From Flavobacterium sp. CECT 9288 (lineage in GTDB: Bacteria; Bacteroidota; Bacteroidia; Flavobacteriales; Flavobacteriaceae): DNA of 64,000 nt. The stretch is from assembly GCF_918731615.1 (NCBI RefSeq), contig NZ_OU957226.1:1922001-1986000 (forward strand). The letters are read 5' to 3'. The translations under genes and the position numbers were made by a program. Under the pieces are notes generated by a model. That model saw nothing but the letters and a program-made list of their open reading frames with translations. It was not told where the DNA came from and searched no databases. This document shows, in pieces, positions 7,659 through 16,251 of the stretch (position 1 is its first letter; every line of letters starts with the position of its first letter).

Positions 7659-10600
7659 TTATATCTCAATATGTATATGGTTATAATGTTGTTTTTTTTC
7701 ATTATAAGGATCCAATACTTTATTCGCTCCAAGATTTTTTGCTTTGTTTCGTATATCTACATGAAATGATTCATTAAAATTTGGATGTCCTTTTTCCCCC
7801 ATATGTACTTTATTTATAATGTTGATATCAAAGGCCATTCCTTTGTAATGACGACTTTTATTTGAGTGTTCAGCACCAGCAATTTCAGAAACATTAAAAG
7901 TATAATCCTTACTTAACATATACATGATATACAACATATTGGATAAAAGTTCAATTTCTCCGCCAGGAGCATTACCATAGTCACTTCGTTTCGCGTTTTT
8001 ACCAGCACTTGCATCTTTTATATTATCTATTGCCATGGCTTTATCAATAACTCCTGAAACATGAGAATTTGAAAATGCAATTCTTTTTTCTTTAATAATT
8101 TTTTCAGCTAATACTTGATTTAATTTTCGAGTTTCATTATAGCTTAATGCGTAACGAATACCTTTACTTTTCATTTCTCTATATCTTGCTAATAATTCGC
8201 CCGATTGAATTATCCCATCATTATTTCCTTTATTGAAACCGTCATTTTTTGTGTCCATCCCTGAGTTATCACGATAACTTGGATTTATTTTTCCATCTAA
8301 ATATTTTTTGTAAATATCAACTTTGTCGCCTTTACCAGTAGCACTTGGTGCAAAAATTACCATATAAATATCTTCTGGGCGTTGTACTTTTTTATAATTA
8401 TTATATAACATAAAGTATTTTTTTACATAATCTAACTGTTCTATAGGAGATAATAATGCTAATTTTTGTTTATATTTATTTATTTCATCTGTAGTAATTG
8501 CATCTAATCTATCTTTGTTTTCTGTTAATCCCCTTTCTTGTAAAATTAATGATTTAATAGGAGCTGTTGTAAACTGAACCAATCCAACAGGTTTGCCTTT
8601 TACTAAATTTGGATTTTTTTTATGTGCTTCTTTGGAATAAGGTTGATTGTTATTGATTATTACTGAACTACTGAATGTTTCACCAGTTTCTACAGACATA
8701 CTTATCATCATAGCGTCTGCCATTTCATATTTTCTAGATTCTCCCCATAATTCGGCACAAATTTTTAATAGTTTCAACCTAAATTCCTTACTCACTTTAT
8801 CTCCCCAAACCAACTGCGGATCATTTGCATCCATAAGATAAGTATCCCACTTCGCACCAACTTCAAGCACTAAAGTTTTATCCTTAAAATGTTTTGTAGA
8901 AAATCCTTCAACACCTGCATAATAAGTTAAAGTTGATCCTTTTTTTAGTTTTTCTTTATTAAAAACGACAAAATTTAGTGCTGCATATCCATTTGACCCT
9001 ATTTTTACGGCTGGTTTATCTTCTAAAATAGAATCTTCGTTTAATTGATGAGCTATAAATTTTATACTATCGCCTACCATATTTCGCGTTTTAGCCAATA
9101 CAATTAAGTTTGTTGTTTTTTCGCCATAGGGAACACGGTCTGCGGTCAATAAGCGTTTTCCTTGATATTTAAAATATACATCTAAAATTTCTTTTTTGGT
9201 GGTTACTTTTAACTCAGCATTTGATACGGGATAGCTAATTCCTTTAAAAGCATATAATTGATTATCGACTACGCCTACAAGTGCAAATTTCAGGTTAACA
9301 TTCCAATTTGAAATTCCTAACTTAGCTTTCATTTCTTTTGAAAAACTAACTGCTGTATTTATTTTTCCTTCACTATCGGTTTTAGTAGTTATAAAATATC
9401 TGTTTTTGTAGTAAGTACTGTCTTTGTGTGCTTTTACATGAAAATATATTCTAACCTCTTCGTTGCAAAAATTAGGAACAGTAGCTTTAACATAGTTGAT
9501 TTCGCCTATAAAACCAGATGTGGTTTTAGGCGTGCCGCTGGCATCTGTCCAATTGGCTTCAGTGACTGTTGGATGTACCACTTGTATTTGTTGCGATGAA
9601 GTCGATTTTTTGCCTTCGCGGGTGTTGCTGTAGGCTTCAACCCAATATTTGCCTTCTGTTAAAGGCAAATTAAATGTGGCTTTTGTTCCTTTTGCAAAAG
9701 GTTGTTTTGTTGTGGGGTTCTCTTTGTTAAATTCTTGAAGTTCTTTTTCATTATACAACACCCATTTTACGTTATTCATTTCTTCTGTAGTGGCTGGATT
9801 AAATAAAAATTCAGTGGCCTTATATTCTACTTGTTGTAATTTTTCTAACTTTAAATAAATGTTATCTTTCCTAAAGTTTTTAGTTATACTTATTTTTTTG
9901 ACATAATTTTCTTTTACTTTAAAATCAACTTTTCCATTAATCGGATACTGACCGTTACTTGTAACAATAACAGTATAAGTGCCTAATTTTGGTAACGATA
10001 CATTAAATAAACCATTTTCAGACAATGGTTTAATTTCAGAAATAGAAACAAATTTATCTTTTGCTTTATGTTCAATTTGATAAAATAATTGTAAAGGATT
10101 TTTTGGTTTAGCAGCTTTATTTGCTTTTAATTTTACTGCAAATTGTTTTGCCTCTGTAAATGGTCGGGCATAGCTAGCACTAAAATTTGTTGGGGCAATA
10201 ATTTCAATTTCTGGTTTTATGATGTTGATATCAACATAAGCAGAATGTTTTTTATCTTTAATAGCGTCTGTTTTTTCTCCATAAGCTTCAATGATATAGT
10301 TCCCTAGTTTTTCAAAATTATAACTAAAATTAGGGCCTTCGTTTACAAAAGTTTTTTCTTTTTTGTTGTTCAAGTAAACCACCCAATTGATGTTCTCTTT
10401 GGCAAACTTTCTTTGATTTACTAATTTTTCGTTTAAGCCAAATTCTAAACTTTCGCCTAGTATAAAGGTTTTAGCCGATGTGTTTTTAATAAATACCGCA
10501 CCTTTGTTGACACCAGCTCCTATATCATCTTTCGCACTTAATTCCTTTAAGAAAGCATAAACATTTTGTGCACCTAAATTGGCATACATTTTATCTGGAC

Positions 10601-11612
10601 TCAAATTTGGATATACTTTAGTTTTGGTGAAAAATGTTATGCTGTTGGGCAATTCGGTTAAGCCTTCTACTTCTCTTAGTAATAAAAATAATTCGTCGTA
10701 TTGCTCAAAAAGGTTGGCAATATTGACTTGTTCATTTTTTAATTCTTTTAAAATAGTGTTCCAGTAATTCTTAGACCCAAGACTAATTTGGTCATTCAAA
10801 ATTTTGGATTCTATGGCAGCAATCATTTTTAATCGAATGTTGTCCCAATGAAAGGTTGCTGTTTCACCTCCAAGGGGTTTCAATTCGTTGTACATTAAAT
10901 TAAAGCGGGGATCATTTTTGTAATCAGCAATAGAAGCGCCTTTTTCTAATTTATCTAATACATCGGACCAATACTTTATGGCTTCTGTATCGTTATTTTT
11001 TATGGCGTTATTTAATTGGTTTTGCACCCCTTTTTTCACCTCATTGATAGTAGGTGCTAGATTGTTTTCTTTTAAGTGTTGTGGCAAACGAACACTTTCT
11101 TGAGTGCCTACATTAGCATAAGGTTGCGGAGCGATACTAGTGATCCCTTTGTTCGTCGTGTCGTTTTCGACTTCCGAAATCGGAGGAGTAGTGTTGACTG
11201 ATGTGAGAGAACGCATTGCCGTTTTATCAGTGGTATCAGTAACGCCTCCTCCGTCTGGAAGACTTGAAGTTGCATTTTTTACTTGGCCAACAGCTACTGT
11301 TGAGCTAGTAGTATTATTTTTGATAGAATCCCCATTAGCCGAAGGAGTAGTGCCAGTGGATAGTGCTGTTTTTTCGATGGTTGCAGCAGTGTTATCGATG
11401 GCGCCTCCTTCGGTTGAGGAATTAGGATCGTTTGTAATAGTATTGTGCAGTTGTTGTTCCTGCCATATTTGTACTATATCTTTTTGTTGGCTCATTTCTT
11501 TAGAGACTTTGGCCAACTCTTTTATGAAGACATTGGTTAAATGTTCAGCGCTTTTTATATCAGCACTATTTTGTATTGAAAGATTGAAATTATGAATTAC
11601 ATTTTTACTCAT
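7659..11612 (-). CDS. Full-length modular peptidoglycan hydrolase effector, M15 tip (1317 aa)
   Basis: The start is set at ATG 11612 (MSKNVIHNF). The longer frame to 11672 would begin upstream of the -7 box at 11633-11641. The first 200 residues are polar and Thr/Ser/Ala-rich, followed by several beta-sandwich-like repeats (YIIEAYGEK, YTVIVTSNG, YWVEAYSNT are recurring strand ends). The neck (VVHPTVTEANW onward, about residues 679-945) is shared with the two orphan cassettes. A lysozyme-like domain follows (SVETGETF, GLVQFTTAP). The tip (about 1190-1317) is an M15-type zinc peptidase: SRHYKGMAFDI supplies His and Asp, HYNHIHIEI the final HxH. Probable cargo of the tail particle, acting on target-cell peptidoglycan. 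Known phage tail lysozymes share this lysozyme-plus-peptidase logic, but the long N-terminus is unfamiliar to me. Confidence 0.82.
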   Translation of the reverse strand: MSKNVIHNFNLSIQNSADIKSAEHLTNVFIKELAKVSKEMSQQKDIVQIWQEQQLHNTITNDPNSSTEGGAIDNTAATIEKTALSTGTTPSANGDSIKNNTTSSTVAVGQVKNATSSLPDGGGVTDTTDKTAMRSLTSVNTTPPISEVENDTTNKGITSIAPQPYANVGTQESVRLPQHLKENNLAPTINEVKKGVQNQLNNAIKNNDTEAIKYWSDVLDKLEKGASIADYKNDPRFNLMYNELKPLGGETATFHWDNIRLKMIAAIESKILNDQISLGSKNYWNTILKELKNEQVNIANLFEQYDELFLLLREVEGLTELPNSITFFTKTKVYPNLSPDKMYANLGAQNVYAFLKELSAKDDIGAGVNKGAVFIKNTSAKTFILGESLEFGLNEKLVNQRKFAKENINWVVYLNNKKEKTFVNEGPNFSYNFEKLGNYIIEAYGEKTDAIKDKKHSAYVDINIIKPEIEIIAPTNFSASYARPFTEAKQFAVKLKANKAAKPKNPLQLFYQIEHKAKDKFVSISEIKPLSENGLFNVSLPKLGTYTVIVTSNGQYPINGKVDFKVKENYVKKISITKNFRKDNIYLKLEKLQQVEYKATEFLFNPATTEEMNNVKWVLYNEKELQEFNKENPTTKQPFAKGTKATFNLPLTEGKYWVEAYSNTREGKKSTSSQQIQVVHPTVTEANWTDASGTPKTTSGFIGEINYVKATVPNFCNEEVRIYFHVKAHKDSTYYKNRYFITTKTDSEGKINTAVSFSKEMKAKLGISNWNVNLKFALVGVVDNQLYAFKGISYPVSNAELKVTTKKEILDVYFKYQGKRLLTADRVPYGEKTTNLIVLAKTRNMVGDSIKFIAHQLNEDSILEDKPAVKIGSNGYAALNFVVFNKEKLKKGSTLTYYAGVEGFSTKHFKDKTLVLEVGAKWDTYLMDANDPQLVWGDKVSKEFRLKLLKICAELWGESRKYEMADAMMISMSVETGETFSSSVIINNNQPYSKEAHKKNPNLVKGKPVGLVQFTTAPIKSLILQERGLTENKDRLDAITTDEINKYKQKLALLSPIEQLDYVKKYFMLYNNYKKVQRPEDIYMVIFAPSATGKGDKVDIYKKYLDGKINPSYRDNSGMDTKNDGFNKGNNDGIIQSGELLARYREMKSKGIRYALSYNETRKLNQVLAEKIIKEKRIAFSNSHVSGVIDKAMAIDNIKDASAGKNAKRSDYGNAPGGEIELLSNMLYIMYMLSKDYTFNVSEIAGAEHSNKSRHYKGMAFDINIINKVHMGEKGHPNFNESFHVDIRNKAKNLGANKVLDPYNEKKQHYNHIHIEI

Positions 11613-11632
11613 CGCTAGGTGTTTTTCTGAGT

Positions 11633-11696
11633 GTAAAAGTAATGTCAAAGTTTGTCTTTTTTTGTATTTCAAACTGCTTGTATTCAGTAGTTTCAG
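11633..11696 (-). promoter_or_regulatory. Late-type promoter for the effector gene, CTGAAACTACTG box
   Basis: On the minus strand CTGAAACTACTG (11696-11685) lies 55 bp from TACTTTTAC (11641-11633), which resembles the Bacteroidota -7 box. It faces the identical plus-strand arrangement starting at 11712. The transcript would begin only about 15 nt before ATG 11612, which fixes the start of the effector. Confidence 0.75.
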
Positions 11697-11711
11697 TAGG
11701 TTTTGTTTTTG

Positions 11712-11775
11712 CTGAAACTACTGAATTCACAGGGCCTTTTTTTGTTCTTTTTGTATGCTTCTGTGCTACTTTTAC
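11712..11775 (+). promoter_or_regulatory. Late-type promoter for fibre cluster, CTGAAACTACTG box
   Basis: CTGAAACTACTG at 11712-11723 and TACTTTTAC at 11767-11775 start 55 bp apart, exactly as on the opposite strand. A TTG at 11742-11744 lies 22 bp before the -7 box. It would drive the fibre gene at 12112 through a leader of about 335 nt. Confidence 0.75.
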
Positions 11776-12111
11776 ACCCTCAAAAAAGGAATTGGCGGGC
11801 ACTCTTAATTTGTTGTTTCTCCTGCATTTTTTCTAAAATCACATACTACATTATATAGTAATCACCTTAAAAACAATAGTCCCTATGAATTTTTTATTAT
11901 CGATAGGCATAAGAGAAAAGCCTAAAAAAACCTGACAAGAGTAGCTTTCGTTTTTATGAAGCCATTATTTGAACAGGCTCATAGAAAATCAAGTTCCGCT
12001 CTATAACAGTCATTATGGATCTAATGCAAATTCTCCTTTGTTTGAAAAAACAAAGGATGGAATGAAATCACAATCTAAACCTTATTACTATAATTTAAAA
12101 ACAAACAAAAT
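11776..12111 (+). other. Long 5' leader with GAAA-loop hairpin
   Basis: No gene is seen in this stretch. At 12034-12057 there is a perfect 10-bp inverted repeat, TCCTTTGTTT / AAACAAAGGA, closed by a GAAA tetraloop and not followed by a T run, so it is not a typical terminator. It may be an mRNA structure affecting the downstream fibre gene, or be without function. Confidence 0.4.
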
Positions 12112-12762
12112 ATGGCATTACAAACATTAACTACCATTAAGAACTGGTTTACAACCGGTCTAAAACCCACTCAAACTCAGTTTTGGGATACTTGGGATTC
12201 GTTCAGACACAAAAACGAAAAAGTGCCTGTGGAAGAAGTAGATGGGATCGATCAATTATTGGATCAACTGCCTCCCAAGACAATTTATAAAACGGGTCAG
12301 TTGCTTATTTTTAAAAACCCCGATAACGTATTAGATTCGACTATACTTGAACCCAACGATACCGTAATAGGACATGTAGAAGGAGAGTTTTTGAATTCAG
12401 GAACTTATTATGGCGGCGATCCGATGTTGTTGAGTAGTTACACTCAATCCAATAATCAAGTAGGGCGAATTATAGCCTTCAATTCTTACGATCAATACAA
12501 TGGTGACGTAATTACTTATGAACTTAATGATGAAGTATTGCAAAGGGCATACAGCTGTGGCGCCTATAATGGAGTTTATATTATGTATAAAAGACCAGGC
12601 GATCTCGATTTTTTGAGTGCATGGCCTAGTGGTACCTACCCTCAAGCATGGGTTACATGGCTTGAATTAACTCCAGGTACTATTATTAAATTAACAGATA
12701 CTATTGGCGGTTTGGACGATTCAGAAGAATATATAGTGCCAGAATTAGCGAAAACAAGATAA
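12112..12762 (+). CDS. Alternative tail fibre 1 (216 aa)
   Basis: The first 50 residues (MALQTLTTIKNWFTTG, then FWDTWDSFRHKNEKVP) are shared with the proteins at 13612, 16252 and 24004, while the C-terminus differs. This is the pattern of fibres with a common particle-attachment module and exchangeable receptor-binding ends. The section YKTGQLLIFKNPDN to YYGGDPMLLSSY is also close to the 13612 protein, so divergence lies mainly in the last 90 residues. It is short for a fibre and may need partners. Followed by the small membrane protein at 12786. The fibre role is inferred from the N-terminal family and the neighbouring tail genes. Confidence 0.65.
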   Translation: MALQTLTTIKNWFTTGLKPTQTQFWDTWDSFRHKNEKVPVEEVDGIDQLLDQLPPKTIYKTGQLLIFKNPDNVLDSTILEPNDTVIGHVEGEFLNSGTYYGGDPMLLSSYTQSNNQVGRIIAFNSYDQYNGDVITYELNDEVLQRAYSCGAYNGVYIMYKRPGDLDFLSAWPSGTYPQAWVTWLELTPGTIIKLTDTIGGLDDSEEYIVPELAKTR

Positions 12763-12785
12763 AACATTAAAAAGAAATAATCAAT

Positions 12786-12983
12786 ATGAAAAACTTCATC
12801 AAAAAATACTGGATTTTAATTGGGATGATTGCGGCTTTTACTTTGGAGCACACATTTGACATTCTCAACGGTTTAGGGTTTTCAACCCTGCAAATAAAAT
12901 TTGTAGAAGGACTTGGAGCACTTATTTACGGATATTTTTTTACGAGTAAATACAACGCTAAAAAACTTTCAAAACAATTTTAA
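12786..12983 (+). CDS. Small membrane protein, holin-like accessory, copy 1 (65 aa)
   Basis: The protein has one to two hydrophobic segments (WILIGMIAAFTL; GLGALIYGYFF) and a basic tail (SKYNAKKLSKQF). It is nearly identical to the copy at 15286-15483. In copy 2 the gene stands upstream of a second small membrane protein and a GH19 endolysin, so a lysis role is plausible. I do not recognise the family. Confidence 0.65.
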   Translation: MKNFIKKYWILIGMIAAFTLEHTFDILNGLGFSTLQIKFVEGLGALIYGYFFTSKYNAKKLSKQF

Positions 12984-13085
12984 AACAGCAAAAAGAACCT
13001 TCAATGTCTTATCGATTCACAAGTGTCTTGTATGGCTTTTTTTGTAGCACTATTCATCGATGGATTTTGTGGGTTGAGTATGGGA
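12984..13085 (+). pseudogene. Deleted remnant of the holin-like gene
   Basis: After the stop of the 65-residue gene the sequence follows the copy at 15484-15540 closely (AAAAGAACCTTCAATGTCTT, then TTATCGATTCACAAGTGTC). It then jumps to the copy's later part (ACTATTCATCGATGGAT). The middle of the small gene found intact at 15532-15660, and everything after it including the endolysin, is lost. No gene is visible from here to the promoter at 13341. Confidence 0.7.
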
Positions 13086-13340
13086 AAGGTATCTCTGCGG
13101 TCTTATTTTTAATTCATTAAGTGCATTTTGTCATGCGATGTAGGTTATTCGTAAAGATAGGCAAGTCTAATGTAGGTTCTGGGTTTGGGTCATGGTCGTT
13201 TTGTAATTTAATTTGCCAAAATGAGAATTACTAAGGTTTAAATATTTGTTAAACAGTGTTTAAATAGTAAAAGCAGCGATTATATCTATGGGCTTTGAAT
13301 TATTGCAATAATGGTTTGATTTTTAGTAAACTAATTTCTG

Positions 13341-13404
13341 TTGAAACTACTGTATACACAAGTGTTTGTTTTGTATTCATTATGTTTCTCTGTTTTATTT
13401 TTAA
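13341..13404 (+). promoter_or_regulatory. Late-type promoter for fibre 2, TTGAAACTACTG box
   Basis: TTGAAACTACTG at 13341-13352 (one difference from the consensus) and a -7 like TATTTTTAA at 13396-13404 start 55 bp apart. A TTG at 13371-13373 precedes the -7 box by 22 bp. Likely serves the run of genes from 13612 onward. Confidence 0.7.
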
Positions 13405-13611
13405 CATTCTACATTTATTTTTTAAAAGTTAAATAGGGTTAAAAAAATATTATTTTTTTAAACAGTAAGGAAGTTTTGTAGGTTTTTATGTTACTATTTG
13501 GTACCAGTTTTGTTCTAATAGTGTCATTATAACATTTATTCAAATTCATCATTGTTTCAAGAATCAAAGAATTGAGTGGATATGGGGTCTGTAACTTAAA
13601 GCAAACAAAAT

Positions 13612-14430
13612 ATGGCATTACAAAAATTAAGTACTGTAAAGAACTGGTTTGAGATCAGTTTTAAATCTACTCAAAATCAGTTTTGGGGCACTTGGGATTC
13701 GTTCAGGGACAAAGACGAAAAAGTAGCCGTCGCTATGGTTGAGGGGATGTATGAAGTATCGTGTCAATTGTCTCCGAAGGCAATTTATAAATCGGGACAG
13801 TTGTTTCTGTTAAAACACCCTGATAACGGATTAGATACTACTATACTTGAACCTAATGATACCGTAATTGGGTATGTAGGGGGAGCGTTTTTGAATGCAA
13901 GAACCTATTATGGTGGTGATCCAATGCTATTGACTAGTTACATACAACCAGAGGTTTTGCCCACCGCTTTTGCTTTTTATTACAAAAATACCCAGCGAAG
14001 TTTGATTATGGCTAACAATGAGGTGCTAGTGAGTTCATACGTTTATCGAGATGTAGCGCAAAAAATAATATACGAAAGCCATTTGGGTACCGTTGAAGAT
14101 GCACAAAGAGTGATTTTGTTGGATCCTAATACAGAAGAGGAACTAGTAGCACTAACTTATGATCCCTCTTTATTTGAGAATTTTCCAGATTTGAATGACT
14201 TCACGATAGACTTGATAAAACAAGAAAATGATGTGTTCTTGAATATTGATATTGACAAGGATGTGTTTATGAATTATAATGGAAAACAGACCACTTTTTC
14301 TTTTTATACCGACTTTAGAAAATCTGATTACTGCCTTGTTTTGTATGTTCAAATTACGGACAATACTACTAGAGAAATATACAATTTGCCCTTATTTACT
14401 GCGGTGTTATTTCCTGAAAATATTTTATAA
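13612..14430 (+). CDS. Alternative tail fibre 2 (272 aa)
   Basis: Begins with the shared fibre N-terminus in a more diverged form (MALQKLSTVKNWFEIS, FWGTWDSFRDKDEKV). Residues about 60-115 still match fibre 1, then the sequence is unique, rich in acidic and aromatic residues with beta-strand character and no recognised domain. The start is fixed by the conserved ATG context AAACAAAATATGGCATTACA also seen at 12112. The next gene, a secreted-type fibre, starts 4 bp after its stop, so the two are probably translated together. Confidence 0.62.
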   Translation: MALQKLSTVKNWFEISFKSTQNQFWGTWDSFRDKDEKVAVAMVEGMYEVSCQLSPKAIYKSGQLFLLKHPDNGLDTTILEPNDTVIGYVGGAFLNARTYYGGDPMLLTSYIQPEVLPTAFAFYYKNTQRSLIMANNEVLVSSYVYRDVAQKIIYESHLGTVEDAQRVILLDPNTEEELVALTYDPSLFENFPDLNDFTIDLIKQENDVFLNIDIDKDVFMNYNGKQTTFSFYTDFRKSDYCLVLYVQITDNTTREIYNLPLFTAVLFPENIL

Positions 14431-14434
14431 AAAA

Positions 14435-15268
14435 ATGAAAAAACTACTTATAGTATGCATTTTAGCCATTGGGATGATGGCGAATGCGCAGGCTCCTCAA
14501 CTTATTGCGAAACCCTTAAAATTAACCTCGGTTGGTAAAGGAACCGCTGCCGATAGCGTGTTGGTTCTTGGCGCCGATAAAATTATGAAATTTGTGCCTA
14601 GGAGTGCTTTTGGAGGTGGCTCAGGAACCGATAAAAGCTTTCAGGAAATTTTAAATCAACCATGGGACAATTTTATACATACTTTTAGTGGTGGATTGAA
14701 ATTTGAAAATCCATACGCTTCAGTACTTGCATATCGCGACGGGATAATAATTGAAAGGACTAATTTGACTAGTACCCCAACTAAAGCGGAATTATTTTCA
14801 GAGGGAATAGCTTTTACAGATTCATTTGGAAATAGAAGTTATACCAAATACCCAAACAACGCTGCAATTGACAAAACTTTTGCGGTTTCTGTTAATGGAA
14901 ATTACGCAGATGCAAACGGAAATATTACCATAAATTCAAGTCCCTATTGGGTTTATACAGCTATATTGTCGCAAAATGGTACTAACGCGCCAGTAGCTAC
15001 AGTCTTGGAAAATACCTTTGGAGACACAGTAACATGGACAAGGCTGTCCAGCGGGCAATATAGGGGCAGCTTCAGTAATGCTTCTTTTCAGTTATCAAAG
15101 TTTTTTGCCGTTGTTGGAAGACAAAATATAAATACACTTACTAGATTAGATATTTTTGGTGATTCATCAATTTTTTTAGGAACAGCCACTGTCTCAGGTG
15201 CTCAAACTACTTCATTTTCTGATAATCTGATGTTTAACACCTGCATTGAAATAAGAGTTTACAAATAA
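14435..15268 (+). CDS. Fibre-like protein with Sec signal peptide (277 aa)
   Basis: The start is chosen at ATG 14435 because it gives a classical signal peptide (MKKLLIVCILAIGMMANAQA); a longer frame exists upstream but overlaps fibre 2. The mature part has a Gly-rich linker (GGGSGTDKSF), then segments typical of Bacteroidota phage fibres (AVSVNGNYADANGNITI). The C-terminus looks like a beta-sandwich head. A signal peptide on a tail fibre is odd, since particles assemble in the cytoplasm. It may instead be an envelope decoy or accessory protein. Confidence 0.6.
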   Translation: MKKLLIVCILAIGMMANAQAPQLIAKPLKLTSVGKGTAADSVLVLGADKIMKFVPRSAFGGGSGTDKSFQEILNQPWDNFIHTFSGGLKFENPYASVLAYRDGIIIERTNLTSTPTKAELFSEGIAFTDSFGNRSYTKYPNNAAIDKTFAVSVNGNYADANGNITINSSPYWVYTAILSQNGTNAPVATVLENTFGDTVTWTRLSSGQYRGSFSNASFQLSKFFAVVGRQNINTLTRLDIFGDSSIFLGTATVSGAQTTSFSDNLMFNTCIEIRVYK

Positions 15269-15285
15269 TTTTAAAATTATAATCA

Positions 15286-15483
15286 ATGAAAAACTTCATC
15301 AAAAAATACTGGATTTTAATAGGGATGATTGTGGCTTTTACATTGGAGCACACATTTGACATCCTAAACGGTTTCGGGCTTTCGGCGCTGCAAATAAAAT
15401 TTGTCGAAGGACTTGGAGCCCTTATTTACGGGTATTTCTTTACCAGTAAATACAACGCCAAAAAACTTTCAAAACAATTGTAA
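15286..15483 (+). CDS. Small membrane protein, holin-like accessory, copy 2 (65 aa)
   Basis: Nearly identical to the protein at 12786-12983, with hydrophobic stretches WILIGMIVAFTL and GLGALIYGYFF and the same basic tail. Here the downstream module is retained: a 42-residue membrane protein and a GH19 endolysin. This supports a lysis cassette carried between fibre genes. Confidence 0.65.
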   Translation: MKNFIKKYWILIGMIVAFTLEHTFDILNGFGLSALQIKFVEGLGALIYGYFFTSKYNAKKLSKQL

Positions 15484-15531
15484 AACAACAAAAAGAACCT
15501 TCAATGTCTTATCGATTCACAAGTGTCGTCT

Positions 15532-15660
15532 ATGGGCATTTTTTGCTTAACTGTTCAGTTTTCAGAAGCCGAAAAATGGATGAAAGTTACGGCGTTCTTG
15601 ATTACCGTCGGCTTCACTATTCATCGATGGATATTGATGGTTAAAAACAAAAAGCCATGA
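15532..15660 (+). CDS. Holin-like small membrane protein (42 aa)
   Basis: A short frame reading MGIFCLTVQFSEAEKW followed by a hydrophobic helix (VTAFLITVGFTI) and a basic end (MVKNKKP). Its TGA overlaps the endolysin ATG as ATGA at 15657-15660, which strongly suggests translational coupling and a real gene. A GTG at 15523 is an alternative start in the same frame. Position before an endolysin and membrane topology suggest a holin or holin partner. Confidence 0.6.
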   Translation: MGIFCLTVQFSEAEKWMKVTAFLITVGFTIHRWILMVKNKKP

Positions 15661-16226
15661 ATCTTCATTTAAAATATAAATCGCTTTTAGATAAGAATAA
15701 AATTAACACGCCTCTAAGAACTGCACATTTTATGGCGCAATTAGAACACGAGAGCGGTTTAGTTGCAAGGCGAGAAAATTTATTTTTTACATCTGTGGAC
15801 AGGCTTAGAAGTACTTTCAAAACACCATTTAAGAATATAACAGACTCGTTTGTTCGTTCTTTTTTACACAACCCCCAGCATTGCGCAAACTATGTATATG
15901 CTAATCGTGGAGGCAATGGCGACCAAGCATCTGGAGACGGTTTTAAATTTCGTGGTGGTGGCTTTTTGCAAAACATATTCCGTAACGGTTACGAGTTTTT
16001 AAAAGTCAAAACAGGGATTGATTTCGTTTCTAATCCTGATTTAATTCTTGTTGAGGCAAACGCAATGATTTGCGCCATTTTATTTTGGAACGAAAACGAC
16101 TTAAACAAATATGCTGACCTAGATGATTTAGACGCTGTTAGTGATGCCATTAATTAAGGTCGCCAAACAGAACGCTATGGAGATTCTAATGGGTACGCCC
16201 ACAGAAAAGAGTACTTACAAAAATGA
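15657..16226 (+). pseudogene. GH19 chitinase-type endolysin with in-frame stop
   Basis: Residues 1-166 show the GH19 lysozyme pattern: TAHFMAQLEHESG with the catalytic Glu, the second acidic region with GDGFKFRGGGFLQ, and SDAIN near the end. A TAA at 16155-16157 interrupts. The same frame continues without further stop for 22 codons with the family's usual C-terminal motif (GRQTERYGDSNGYAHRKEYL) to a TGA at 16226. One base change from AAA to TAA would explain it. The truncated 166-residue product may still fold, or the stop may be a sequencing error. Start coupled to the upstream 42-residue gene. Confidence 0.72.
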
Positions 16227-16251
16227 AAAACAATTTAAAAAACAAACAAAT

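Noticed and set aside
11605..11802. 65-aa minus-strand frame upstream of the big effector
   Set aside because: It spans both divergent CTGAAACTACTG promoters and overlaps the effector start; no coding character of its own.
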